A DNA stretch of 64,000 nucleotides, from assembly GCA_031826515.1 (NCBI GenBank), contig CP134536.1:3974501-4038500 (forward strand). Reading direction: 5' to 3'. Of the stretch, positions 23,806-31,741 are shown piece after piece. Below the pieces are notes generated by a model. The model was not told the DNA's origin. It searched no databases and was given only the letters and a program-made list of their open reading frames with translations. This DNA comes from Flavobacteriaceae bacterium HL-DH10 (lineage in GTDB: Bacteria > Bacteroidota > Bacteroidia > Flavobacteriales > Flavobacteriaceae). Numbering within the stretch: the first letter of the stretch is position 1; every line of letters begins with the position of its first letter. Both the position numbers and the translations under genes were made by a program.

Positions 23806-25753
23806 CTAAAGAAGCAAATTCTTTTTCTATATTCTTTTTAGAATAGTCTTTTAAAGATTCGGTAATTAGTTTTCCGTCTTTACCATAGTATTGTACACGT
23901 TCATTAATAACAGAGACGGGAATATTATTTACATAAAACTTTGTAATTTCTTGTTCTTCTTCATCTATGTCAATATTCGGGCGAGGAGCTATTAACTCTG
24001 GATGCTCGCCTAGAATGTCATCCTCAATAATAGTTGGGTCAATTTCATCTGGTGGCACTACAGGGTCATCAAGAGTTGGTTCGTAAATTTGAACAGGATC
24101 ACCATCGAAATCTGGTCTTGCAAAAATATTAGTAGCCTTACGAAAGTCCATGATAGTAAAATACACTTTGCCTTCAGCTTCTCTTATTCTTGTTCCTCTA
24201 CCTATTATTTGTTTAAATTCTGTAACGGATTGTATGTTGGATTCTAAAACAATGAACTTTACCATTTTGGTATCAATACCAGTGGTAAGCATTTTTGAAG
24301 TGGTTGCAATAACAGGAAAGCGTTCTTCTACATCTGTAAAATTATCTAATTCTTGTTTACCTACTTCATCATCGCCTGTGATTTTCACACAATAATTCCA
24401 ATGATTAGCTACTAAGTCTGCATTTTCATTTATTAAAGCTTGGCGCATTCTGTTGGCATGATCTATATCTACGCAAAATACAATGGTTTTTGCAAAACGG
24501 TCGGTCGCCTTTAAATATTCCGTTATTTTTTGTGCAACAACTTGTGTACGTTCATCAATCGCTAAAGATTTATCATAATCTTTCAAATTATAAATACGAT
24601 CTGTTACTTCATTACCGTATTTATCAAGTAAACCCGCAGTTGGCCTCCAACCCTCATCAACATTAGTAGTTATTCTGACAACCTTATAGGGAGCCAAAAA
24701 ACCATCATCAATGCCTTGTTTTAATGAATATGTGTAAACAGGTTTACCAAAATAATCCATGTTTGAAACATCTTTAGTCTCTTTAGGAGTTGCCGTTAAT
24801 CCAATATGCGTAGCCGAATTGAAATAAGTTAAAACATCACGCCAAGCTGAAGCTTCTGAAGCACTTCCTCTATGGCACTCATCAATAACCACTAAATCAA
24901 AAAAATCTGGACTAAATTCTTTGTACGCATTTTTATCTTCATCAGTACTGGTTAATCCTTGATAAAGTGCAAAATATATTTGATAGGATTTATCAATTTT
25001 TCTGTTTTTAATGATATGCATGATGTCATTACCAAAAGGAGAGAAATCACCATTTTTAGTTTGTGTCAATAAAGCGTTTCTATCTGCAAGAAATAAAATG
25101 CGTTTTTTTATTCCCGTTTTCCATAACCTCCAAATAATATTAAATGCTGTATACGTTTTACCAGTACCTGTAGCCATTACCAAAATAATACGATCTTGTC
25201 CTTTGGCAACAGCTTCTATTGTTCTATTAACAGCATTTTGCTGATAATAGCGGGGATTCATACCGCTGTCATCTAAGTAATAATCTTGTTCAACTATTTC
25301 TTGCGCTTCTGGAGTTTCAATATTTGCGTGACTTAAATACTTCTGCCACAAGAATTCTGGTGAAGGAAAGTTATCTAATGTTAACTCTTCTTCTAAAGTT
25401 CCGTCTGTTCTTGTTTTATCGTGAAACACAAAAGAATCTCCATTTGAGGTAAATACAAATGGAATTTGTAGAATCTCAGAATATTCTAATGCTTGTTGCA
25501 TTCCATGTCCAACTGCCTTTTTATTGTCTTTAGCTTCAATAATAGCAATAGGTATATTGGATTTATAATATAGTATATAATCAGCTCGTTTATTTTTCCC
25601 TCTGGTATACAAATTTCCTTGTACAATGATTCGACCATCTGTAAAAGAAACTTCTTCTCTTACTTGGCTTCTCATATTCCAACCTGCTTTTAATATAGCA
25701 GGGTTAATAAACTTGCTACAAATATCCCTTTCGGAAAGATCTTTTTTATTCAT
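23753..25753 (-). CDS. hsdR: Type I restriction subunit HsdR, frameshifted near its C-terminus
   Basis: 666 residues with the N-terminal nuclease domain (D58 in KRADYILYY, E73-A-K75 in IIEAKD), superfamily 2 helicase Walker A MATGTGKT at 193-200, a DECH box in VVIDECHRGS, SATHIGLTATPKETK (motif III), and ITEFKQIIGRGTRIRE-like motif VI (VTEFKQIIGRGTRIRE). It ends abnormally in KWHASEKERGVN. The remaining C-terminal 130 residues are in another frame at 23383-23805. The C-terminus anchors HsdR to M2S, so cleavage is probably lost unless frameshifting restores it or the shift is a sequencing error. First gene of the operon, with about 540 bp of noncoding DNA upstream. Confidence 0.9.
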   Translation of the reverse strand: MNKKDLSERDICSKFINPAILKAGWNMRSQVREEVSFTDGRIIVQGNLYTRGKNKRADYILYYKSNIPIAIIEAKDNKKAVGHGMQQALEYSEILQIPFVFTSNGDSFVFHDKTRTDGTLEEELTLDNFPSPEFLWQKYLSHANIETPEAQEIVEQDYYLDDSGMNPRYYQQNAVNRTIEAVAKGQDRIILVMATGTGKTYTAFNIIWRLWKTGIKKRILFLADRNALLTQTKNGDFSPFGNDIMHIIKNRKIDKSYQIYFALYQGLTSTDEDKNAYKEFSPDFFDLVVIDECHRGSASEASAWRDVLTYFNSATHIGLTATPKETKDVSNMDYFGKPVYTYSLKQGIDDGFLAPYKVVRITTNVDEGWRPTAGLLDKYGNEVTDRIYNLKDYDKSLAIDERTQVVAQKITEYLKATDRFAKTIVFCVDIDHANRMRQALINENADLVANHWNYCVKITGDDEVGKQELDNFTDVEERFPVIATTSKMLTTGIDTKMVKFIVLESNIQSVTEFKQIIGRGTRIREAEGKVYFTIMDFRKATNIFARPDFDGDPVQIYEPTLDDPVVPPDEIDPTIIEDDILGEHPELIAPRPNIDIDEEEQEITKFYVNNIPVSVINERVQYYGKDGKLITESLKDYSKKNIEKEFASLDDFIQKWHASEKERGVN

Positions 25754-26293
25754 ATTTGTATTAAACTTAAATTGAATTTTCAGCTAAACCAAAATGGTAT
25801 TAGTTGCTAAGAACCAATATTAAAAAGAGATTTTAAATATAACAAAAGAACATAAGAAACTACTTATACTTTTGCCCTTTTTAAAAATATATTATATAAT
25901 ACAATTCACTTCCTATATTTCAAGGACTTAACTTCGTTTAATATTATACCCATGTCCACCTTTTTAATAATTTATTGTCCTTCCTGTTTTTTATATGCCA
26001 GAAGAAATCCTTTTTAATGTAATTATAGATTGTATAATTTGAACATTGCATAAGTACTGATGCTTCTTTTTACTTTGTAACTTTTTTGTTCACATGATTT
26101 TGCAAAATCTTCCTTTAGCTCTATTTTTAAAACTTAACTATTAGCACCTTTCAATTCTTAAACTTTTACCCTATATAATAATATTGTTTTCATAACAAAT
26201 AAATTCAATACTTCAATTACAAAAGGAATAAATATGAAACACCTAAAAACTACCATAAAGAGTTGTGAAGTATAGTGTTAATTTGCATTTTTT
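25754..26293. other. AT-rich intergenic region upstream of hsdR
   Basis: About 540 bp without a supported gene. It should contain the promoter for the long minus-strand defence operon. On the plus strand a 13-codon ORF (MKHLKTTIKSCEV) after AAAGGAATAAAT at about 26234 is the only small frame with a ribosome-binding-like stretch; I would not call it a gene. Nothing else is recognisable. Confidence 0.5.
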
Positions 26294-26710
26294 AGTGTGG
26301 TGCTAAGTGTGGTGCTAAGTGTGGTGCTAAGTGTGGTGCTAAGTGTGGTGCTAAGTGTGGTGCTAAGTGTGGTGCTAAGTGTGGTGCTAAGTGTGGTGCT
26401 AAGTGTGGTGCTAAGTGTGGTGCTAAGTGTGGTGCTAAGTGTGGTGCTAAGTGTGGTGCTAAGTGTGGTGCTAAGTGTGGTGCTAAGTGTGGTGCTAAGT
26501 GTGGTGCTAAGTGTGGTGCTAAGTGTGGTGCTAAGTGTGGTGCTAAGTGTGGTGCTAAGTGTGGTGCTAAGTGTGGTGCTAAGTGTGGTGCTAAGTGTGG
26601 TGCTAAGTGTGGTGCTAAGTGTGGTGCTAAGTGTGGTGCTAAGTGTGGTGCTAAGTGTGGTGCTAAGTGTGGTGCTAAGTGTGGTGCTAAGTGTGGTGCT
26701 AAGTGTGGTA
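26294..26710 (+). repeat. Perfect 12-bp tandem repeat array, 34 copies plus a partial
   Basis: The unit AGTGTGGTGCTA is repeated 34 times without a mismatch from 26294 to 26701, followed by AGTGTGGTA. Array length is about 417 bp. It is much more GC-rich than its surroundings and G/T-rich on the plus strand. One plus frame is open (repeating Val-Leu-Ser-Val), but this follows from the repeat period and does not support a gene. It lies next to the primase-helicase gene and could hold iteron-like binding sites of the element's origin. Confidence 0.9.
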
Positions 26711-26922
26711 AGTTTTTAAAAAATAATTAAATACCAAAAAAAATGTTGAACTGTTGAAAAATAATTTTAACCTTTCATTACCAGTAAGTTATGCTTCAAC
26801 AAAATAATCAACTAGTTGCGCAACTAGATTTATATGTTAATCAACAATGCCATTAGCATTATGTTGAAACCTAACAACCTATATTTCAAATCATAAATAA
26901 AAAATTCAACAAATCAACAGTT
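26711..26922. other. Palindrome-rich spacer between the repeat array and the replication gene
   Basis: AT-rich with many GTTGAA/CAACA words. It includes the perfect palindrome CTAGTTGCGCAACTAG (26812-26827) and the near-perfect inverted pair TCAACAATGC (26841-26850) / GCATTATGTTGA (26856-26867). Together with the adjacent 12-bp array, this is a candidate replication origin or transfer/packaging site. No ORF is supported. Confidence 0.5.
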
Positions 26923-28107
26923 TTAAATATTTTCTATTAACGCTTTTTCGAAATTATAAAAGCGTCCTTTAAACATTACTTTCTCTAACATAAAACCATC
27001 TCCATGTACACATTTCGATAAATGGTATTTATTATAAGAAGAGTTAATACTGTCAATTTTCAAATATTGTTTTATTACTTTAGAAATAAGATTAGGCGTA
27101 GCCCTTACATTATTCGCTTTAAGCTTTTCTACTAAATCAGAAGATGTATAAAATAATTGATCTACATCAAACTTTATGAAATCATCCATAAGACATTCCT
27201 TAATCTCTCGCAAAATAAAATTTTGATTGCATTTCAATAACTTTTCTAATGCAGTAGTTCTAATTTGCTCTGGTGTAAACCACATTCTTGTTTTCTTGGG
27301 TGTCAATATTTTTCTTTGATTTAGATAATGCATGAACGCTGGTAATTCTCCTTTTAATTTAATAAGTAATTCAGTATTTTCAAACTCAAAAGGGTTAACT
27401 TTAATTACCCAATAACGTATTTCTCCTTGATCGATATTAATAAAAGAGTCTTCATTATTAGAACATAAAATAAATTTACCATAGAACGCTTCCTCAGTCT
27501 TATCAACCCCCTTGGATTCTGATTTATAAGACGTAGCTGTAGACAAGTGCTTTAATCGCTCACTATCTTCCCGCTTTTCTAAAAGCACTTCATCAATGCA
27601 TATTAAAAGCTTACTTGTCCAATCACTATTAAACCTTCCACGAAACTCTTCGTTTGTATTAATGGTTAAGTTATTTTGAAAAATCAGCTTCAGGAAGCTT
27701 AAAAAAGTTGTTTTACCTGTATTTCGTTCAGTACTTACCAAGCAAAGGATTGGTAATACCTGAGTAGGATTTCTCCATAAAATGGATAGATAATCTAACC
27801 CTAACTCATATTGATTTCCAAAAATATGCTTTAAATAATTTATAGTTTCTGTAAAATCCCCTTGTATAAATTCATGTTCAACTTTTTCATATTTATTATA
27901 AAAATGCTTATATACAGGTTGATAATCCGTATGAGATGGTCTTAAAATAAATCCATCATATTTCTTAATTTGGCATAAATACTCTTTACCATGGTCTGTA
28001 ACAATTTCTGCTTTTTTCCATTTTACAATAGTAGCAACTGTTTCTCCATTTATTAACGGCTTATTTACCACTTTATAGTAATCTGAGCTTATTCTTAAAT
28101 ATTTCAT
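26923..28107 (-). CDS. Primase-helicase/SF3-like replication ATPase (phage/satellite D5-VirE type)
   Basis: 394 residues. Walker A VSTERNTGKTTFLSF at about 123-137, followed by INTNEEFRGRFNSDWTSKLLICIDEV with Walker B (LLICIDE), and CSNNEDSFINIDQGEIRYWVIKV, a sensor/arginine segment. This is the arrangement of superfamily 3-type helicases in DUF5906/VirE-like replication proteins of phages, satellites and integrative elements. The N-terminal part is too short for a full primase domain. It stands in an integrase-HTH-replication gene order and reads towards a repeat array, so it probably starts replication of the excised element. Confidence 0.78.
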   Translation of the reverse strand: MKYLRISSDYYKVVNKPLINGETVATIVKWKKAEIVTDHGKEYLCQIKKYDGFILRPSHTDYQPVYKHFYNKYEKVEHEFIQGDFTETINYLKHIFGNQYELGLDYLSILWRNPTQVLPILCLVSTERNTGKTTFLSFLKLIFQNNLTINTNEEFRGRFNSDWTSKLLICIDEVLLEKREDSERLKHLSTATSYKSESKGVDKTEEAFYGKFILCSNNEDSFINIDQGEIRYWVIKVNPFEFENTELLIKLKGELPAFMHYLNQRKILTPKKTRMWFTPEQIRTTALEKLLKCNQNFILREIKECLMDDFIKFDVDQLFYTSSDLVEKLKANNVRATPNLISKVIKQYLKIDSINSSYNKYHLSKCVHGDGFMLEKVMFKGRFYNFEKALIENI

Positions 28108-28286
28108 AGCGTAGCAGGTTTGGTTAATAGATTTATTCTAAAACTGCCAACTTTATTATAATTGGGATCTCTAACGAGGCATAACTGAATATTAACCACT
28201 TCAATACTTGGATCATCTTTCATTACATTTCTTAACTCTTGCAAAAAGTATAATGATAACTGTTTTCTTATTTCTTGCTTAGTCAT
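28104..28286 (-). CDS. Small element protein of unknown function
   Basis: 60 residues (MTKQEIRKQLSLYFLQELRN...). It overlaps the primase-helicase start by 4 nt and follows the HTH gene by 2 bp, so the three genes are tightly coupled. No family recognised. It may be a replication accessory protein. Confidence 0.6.
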   Translation of the reverse strand: MTKQEIRKQLSLYFLQELRNVMKDDPSIEVVNIQLCLVRDPNYNKVGSFRINLLTKPATL

Positions 28287-28288
28287 AA

Positions 28289-28576
28289 TTACTTTTTTAA
28301 AGGTTTAAGAGCCTCCAAAAGCTCACATCTTTTGTAATAACGTCTTGAAGAAATGGCATAAGCTGTAACCTTTCCTTTTTGTGTCCAATGCCAAAGCGTA
28401 GACAAATCAATTTTAAGAAATTTACAAGCCTCTTCCCTACTAAATAGTTCATCATTAGAATGAAGATTTCCTAATGATTTTTTAAAGTCATTAAGCTGAC
28501 TTTTCACACTTGAACCAACTAATTCTTTTAGTTGTTCTGGTGTTAACTCGGATAATAGAATTGAATTTTTAATCAT
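28289..28576 (-). CDS. Excisionase-like HTH_17 DNA-binding protein
   Basis: 95 residues. C-terminal winged helix: ELFSREEACKFLKIDLSTLWHWTQKGKVTAYAISSRRYYKRCELLEAL, in the pattern of HTH_17/excisionase proteins. The N-terminal 40 residues are helical. It starts the replication operon HTH, small protein, primase-helicase. Probably a directionality factor or transcription regulator of this operon; the TGCAG-containing repeats at 28641-28690 upstream are candidate binding sites. Confidence 0.8.
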   Translation of the reverse strand: MIKNSILLSELTPEQLKELVGSSVKSQLNDFKKSLGNLHSNDELFSREEACKFLKIDLSTLWHWTQKGKVTAYAISSRRYYKRCELLEALKPLKK

Positions 28577-28640
28577 AATTTATATAATTTATATTATGAT
28601 GTAAAATTCAATCAAATTACCAGTTTAGATTGAATCGATA

Positions 28641-28690
28641 TTGCAGTGTTTCTGATGCAGCATTGCATTTTTTTCAATTCAGTACTGCAT
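28641..28690. promoter_or_regulatory. Cluster of TGCA(G/T) boxes upstream of the replication operon
   Basis: TTGCAGTG (28641-28648), ATGCAG (28655-28660), ATTGCATT (28662-28669) and TACTGCAT (28683-28690) fall within 50 bp, on both strands. They stand between the HTH gene and the next gene upstream. An HTH protein of the element may bind here. No clear -7 box was found with them. Confidence 0.35.
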
Positions 28691-28707
28691 TACCCATAAT
28701 TAAAACA

Positions 28708-29448
28708 TTAATTATTAGGTAGTTCAGTATTAAAAAACAATTTATATGATATTTTAAACAAATTAATTTTTTTGTTAGAAAAAGTAAATGCTTGTCTGCT
28801 ATCTATAGCATCCATTGAAATATCATACTTAGCTAATTCAGTAATAAATTTAGCGCCGTTACATATTACCAGCTCAAACTTATGCATGGCATAAAAAAGA
28901 AAACTAAACTCAGCCTTATAATGAATATCTTGTTTATATAAGTCTATATATTTTCGGAACAATGCTTCCGAGTTAACGCAATTAAAAACTTTATTATTAT
29001 AATCTTTTTGAATATTAGAACCAATAGACTCTGTTTCTATTTCAGAATTATCTTCGAATACTTTTAAAAGTTCAGATCTTATTGAACTTAAATCATCAAT
29101 AGAAAATATATCAGAAGCAAAGCCGTTGAATGAAGGTCTTAGGTTATGAGTAAAATAAGGAGCAGATAATGCTTCTTCTTGCAATCTTTTTTTATAATAA
29201 GCATGATTTTCTTCATTAACAGCATTTTTCAAATTATTTTGCAATTCTTCAATTAACTCTTTATAATTTAAACGAGCTTGTACAATTAATTGATCAACAA
29301 TTTTTAAAGAAGTTTTAATAAATTCATGATTTGTAATACCAAATTCCTCAAAAACCTTCTTTTTACTAAAAAGTAAATGGTTATGATAAAACTCTTTACG
29401 GTTTAAATAGCCATCTAATAATACATTAATATAATCTTCTTTCTTCAT
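28708..29448 (-). CDS. Conserved-type element protein of unknown function
   Basis: 246 residues, rich in Lys, Glu, Leu and Ile, mostly predicted helical. It starts MKKEDYINVLLDGYLNRKEFYHN and has no signal peptide, membrane segment or enzyme motif that I can see. It follows the integrase gene by 2 bp and so is co-transcribed with it. Genes of this size next to the integrase are common in Bacteroidota integrative elements, but none has a role I know. Confidence 0.65.
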   Translation of the reverse strand: MKKEDYINVLLDGYLNRKEFYHNHLLFSKKKVFEEFGITNHEFIKTSLKIVDQLIVQARLNYKELIEELQNNLKNAVNEENHAYYKKRLQEEALSAPYFTHNLRPSFNGFASDIFSIDDLSSIRSELLKVFEDNSEIETESIGSNIQKDYNNKVFNCVNSEALFRKYIDLYKQDIHYKAEFSFLFYAMHKFELVICNGAKFITELAKYDISMDAIDSRQAFTFSNKKINLFKISYKLFFNTELPNN

Positions 29449-29450
29449 TC

Positions 29451-30707
29451 TTAAAAATAGTTAGTTAATTCCATTGCAATATCTTTATTACTCTTACCTA
29501 TATACTGCAAAAACATAGCTTCTGAACTATGTCCTGTGATATAAATTAAATAAGAAGTAGGTATTTTACCGTAAAAGTTAGAAGCAAAAGAGCGCCTTCC
29601 GATATGGCTAGTTACAAGCTCCCATTTTTCATAGATCCCTTCCTTATTTCTAATGATTTTTTCATCTGAATCTTTTGGTGCTATATTTTCTTGCTTCTTA
29701 CCTAAAACTTTTTCATTTAATTTAGCTTTCGAACAAATAACCTTTATATAATCATTATAGCGTTGGTCTGATATTTGTCTAGGAAATTCACCATCATGCT
29801 TTTTTAAAATACTTAAAACTTTAGGATGCAATGGTACAGTCATTAATTTACCAGTTTTTTGCTGAGTAAATTCGATTAAATGTTTTCCTTTTTCAATTCT
29901 TATCATTGACTTTCTAAACTTCATAAAGTCTGAAATTCGTTGTCCAAGAAAACAACTTATAACTAACCAATCCCTAGCATTTTCTAAATGATCAAATTCT
30001 AAAACTGTTTTCTGAATTTCTTCTAATTCAAAAAAACTCAAGTAAATATGTGAAACTTTTTCTTTTTTTAATTTCAATTTATCAAGCTGAATACTTACTT
30101 CTAAACCATTTCCTCTTGCATGCTTACAAAAGGTTTTTATTAAACCTAAATCTCTTTGAATAGTATTATTAGCATATTTTTCTTTTACACAAAAATTGAC
30201 AAAGAGCATTTTAAAGTTTTCATCAACCTCTTTTACTAATATCTTTTTACCAATATCTTTTTCTAATCTAATTATTTTATTTTTAATAACATTGAATTTA
30301 GTTACTGATGCAGGCTTAATCTCTTGAGATCGAACTATTACATAATGATCAATATAATCAGTAAGTAATTTAGGAAGTTGTTTAATTGCTTGATTCGGGT
30401 TATAATAGAGGTCTAATTGGTGTTCTAACCATTTTTTATCAACTAAAGAAGGATTAGCTGAATGAAAAGCATTTAAAATATATGATTCAATTTTATTTAA
30501 TTCTTTTCTTACTTCAAATTGTTTATTAATAACATCAACATCCTTTGCTCGTTTTAATTTATGAATCCGCTCCCAATACTCCTTGGTAACCTTTAAGTTT
30601 GTATTGGCTGCACGAACAAAATCTTTTTCATTAAATCTAAATAATAATCTTAGACTTAGGAATGCTTCCGACTTAACTGATCTGTATAAAAAATTTACTG
30701 CTGCCAT
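29451..30707 (-). CDS. int: Tyrosine recombinase/integrase of the element
   Basis: 418 residues: an N-terminal arm-binding domain (VKSEAFLSLRLLFRFN), a SAM-like core-binding domain (LTDYIDHYVIVRSQEIKPASVTKFN), and a catalytic domain with R257 (LGQRISDF), a lysine in the beta-hairpin (TGKLMTV), H368-x2-R371 (SHIGRRSF), H393 (TGHSS) and nucleophile Y402 (LQYIG). All six key residues are present. It is encoded 170 bp from attR, and the right copy of the 22-bp terminal repeat lies just upstream of its ATG, so the repeat may serve both arm binding and autoregulation. Confidence 0.93.
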   Translation of the reverse strand: MAAVNFLYRSVKSEAFLSLRLLFRFNEKDFVRAANTNLKVTKEYWERIHKLKRAKDVDVINKQFEVRKELNKIESYILNAFHSANPSLVDKKWLEHQLDLYYNPNQAIKQLPKLLTDYIDHYVIVRSQEIKPASVTKFNVIKNKIIRLEKDIGKKILVKEVDENFKMLFVNFCVKEKYANNTIQRDLGLIKTFCKHARGNGLEVSIQLDKLKLKKEKVSHIYLSFFELEEIQKTVLEFDHLENARDWLVISCFLGQRISDFMKFRKSMIRIEKGKHLIEFTQQKTGKLMTVPLHPKVLSILKKHDGEFPRQISDQRYNDYIKVICSKAKLNEKVLGKKQENIAPKDSDEKIIRNKEGIYEKWELVTSHIGRRSFASNFYGKIPTSYLIYITGHSSEAMFLQYIGKSNKDIAMELTNYF

Positions 30708-30714
30708 AAATAAA

Positions 30715-30736
30715 ATCTGTACGATTTCTGTACGGC
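30715..30736 (+). repeat. Right copy of the 22-bp terminal repeat with two CTGTACG boxes
   Basis: One mismatch to 2254-2275 (T instead of A between the boxes), same orientation. It lies 8 bp upstream of the integrase start, so it overlaps the probable integrase promoter. Confidence 0.75.
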
Positions 30737-30873
30737 TAATTTAAATTAAATACAATTTCATACAACTACATACAATGGAAACTTATTAACACACCCTTCA
30801 AAAGCATTGTAAACAAAGAGATAATTAGTATTTTACTAATATTACAAGAAAGAGTAAAATTAAATAAATGCGT

Positions 30874-30890
30874 TCCCTCTTTCTCCGCTT
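30874..30890 (+). repeat. attR: right 17-bp attachment repeat
   Basis: TCCCTCTTTCTCCGCTT, identical to 2183-2199. The bases before it are not tRNA sequence and no complete tRNA is formed here, so this is the remnant of the original tRNA 3' end after integration. Confidence 0.9.
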
Positions 30891-30910
30891 AGAGATTAGC
30901 AAATCTCACC

Positions 30911-30943
30911 AAAAGCCGATAAACATAGTGTTTATCGGCTTTT
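30911..30943 (+). terminator. Displaced native terminator of tRNA-Ser
   Basis: AAAAGCCGATAAAC (30911-30924) and GTTTATCGGCTTTT (30930-30943) form a 14-bp stem with a 5-nt loop and T tract. It lies 20 bp past attR, at the distance expected if it terminated the tRNA before the element inserted. Confidence 0.75.
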
Positions 30944-31011
30944 TTAATTTTATTTAATACCAAATAAATTCATATAATATCAAATAAAAAGTCGGACATT
31001 TTTTCTAAGAC

Positions 31012-31416
31012 CTATGCTACATTTTTAAATTGATAAAATTCTTGTTCTACTTCGTAAGGCGTTTTATACCCCAAAAAAGAGTGTAAACGTTTTCTATTAT
31101 ACCATATTTCGATATATTCAAAAATACTTGTTTTAGCCACTCTACTCCTAGATATACAATGACCTTTACGTTTTAGTTGTTCCGCTATTTTTGTGGAGCC
31201 ATAACGCTGTTTACTCAGGTCAAATTCATTTTTTATCAAATCTGTAAATAAGCTGTGTTCCAGTGCCCGTTTTGATGGACCAGCTCTATACCACCTATAA
31301 AAACTGCTCCTACTTACTTTAAAAACTTTGCACATCCTCTCGATGGGGTATAAATGTTTATAACTGGCTATAAATCCATAGATTTCCCATCGCTCTTGGA
31401 AATGCGAAGCATTCAT
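31012..31416 (-). pseudogene. IS3-family OrfB transposase with its DDE core deleted
   Basis: The N-terminal part ([49 protein letters not shown]) runs directly into the C-terminal tail ([30 protein letters not shown]). About 130 residues that normally hold the catalytic D and D are absent, in frame. Inactive. The fusion leaves the frame open, so it still looks like a gene. Confidence 0.8.
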
Positions 31417-31471
31417 GAATACCTTAATTTAAAATAGAAAACAATGAACTAAAAGATGTACACGGCCTTTT

Positions 31472-31741
31472 TTAATATTTCAAGTTCAAGTTCCTTTTTT
31501 TAAGGGCTTTGCGAAGTCTTTTAAGCTCTAAAGTATCTTCGGGTATTGGTTTTTCTGCCTTGGGTAATGTAGTTATTTTGGCTGCATTGCGCCATTTGTA
31601 GATTCTCTGAACTTCTACGCCCAGCTCATCTGCTAATTCTTTTATGTTAACTCGCTGGTAACTTAACCTAACTGCTTGCTCCTTTAATTCAGTACTGTAA
31701 TATCGTTTTTTCATGTTTCTAAGATATTTGTTTTGCAGCAA
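31472..31741 (-). CDS. IS3-family OrfA transposase (HTH protein), damaged at its C-terminus
   Basis: The likely start is the ATG at 31714 (MKKRYYSTELKEQAVRLSY), giving about 80 residues: HTH (INIKELADELGVEVQRIYKW-type; actual VNIKELADELG) and then ELKRLRKALKKRNLNLKY. An A7 run at 31495-31501 (T7 on plus) precedes a -1 frame reading KELELEILKKAVYIF, the usual leucine-zipper continuation, so this is either the IS3 slippage site or a shift mutation. The -1 frame soon stops at a short inserted stretch before the [10 protein letters not shown] sequence. Confidence 0.65.
   Translation of the reverse strand: MLQNKYLRNMKKRYYSTELKEQAVRLSYQRVNIKELADELGVEVQRIYKWRNAAKITTLPKAEKPIPEDTLELKRLRKALKKRNLNLKY

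Larger units (their letters stand above)
2183..30890. mobile_element. 28.7 kb tRNA-Ser-integrated element carrying SOS, defence and replication genes
   Basis: The bounds are the two copies of TCCCTCTTTCTCCGCTT (2183-2199 in the tRNA 3' end, 30874-30890 isolated). Just inside each end is a direct copy of a 22-bp sequence. A tyrosine recombinase (29451-30707) is adjacent to attR, and an excisionase-like HTH gene is adjacent to attL. A primase/helicase-like protein and a 12-bp repeat array suggest autonomous replication after excision. No structural phage genes, relaxase or conjugation genes are visible, so mobility would need a helper or the element moves as a satellite. Boundaries are seen in the sequence; the class of element is inferred. 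Confidence 0.9.

Noticed and set aside
25754-26293. Small peptide gene MKHLKTTIKSCEV upstream of the array
   Set aside because: Thirteen codons with only a weak ribosome-binding-like stretch; no conservation can be judged.
26294-26710. CRISPR array
   Set aside because: Units are 12 bp and directly joined without spacers, and no cas genes are present.
26297-26719. 140-codon open frame across the tandem array (repeating Val-Leu-Ser-Val)
   Set aside because: The frame is open only because the 12-bp unit contains no stop in that phase. No start context, composition or family supports translation.
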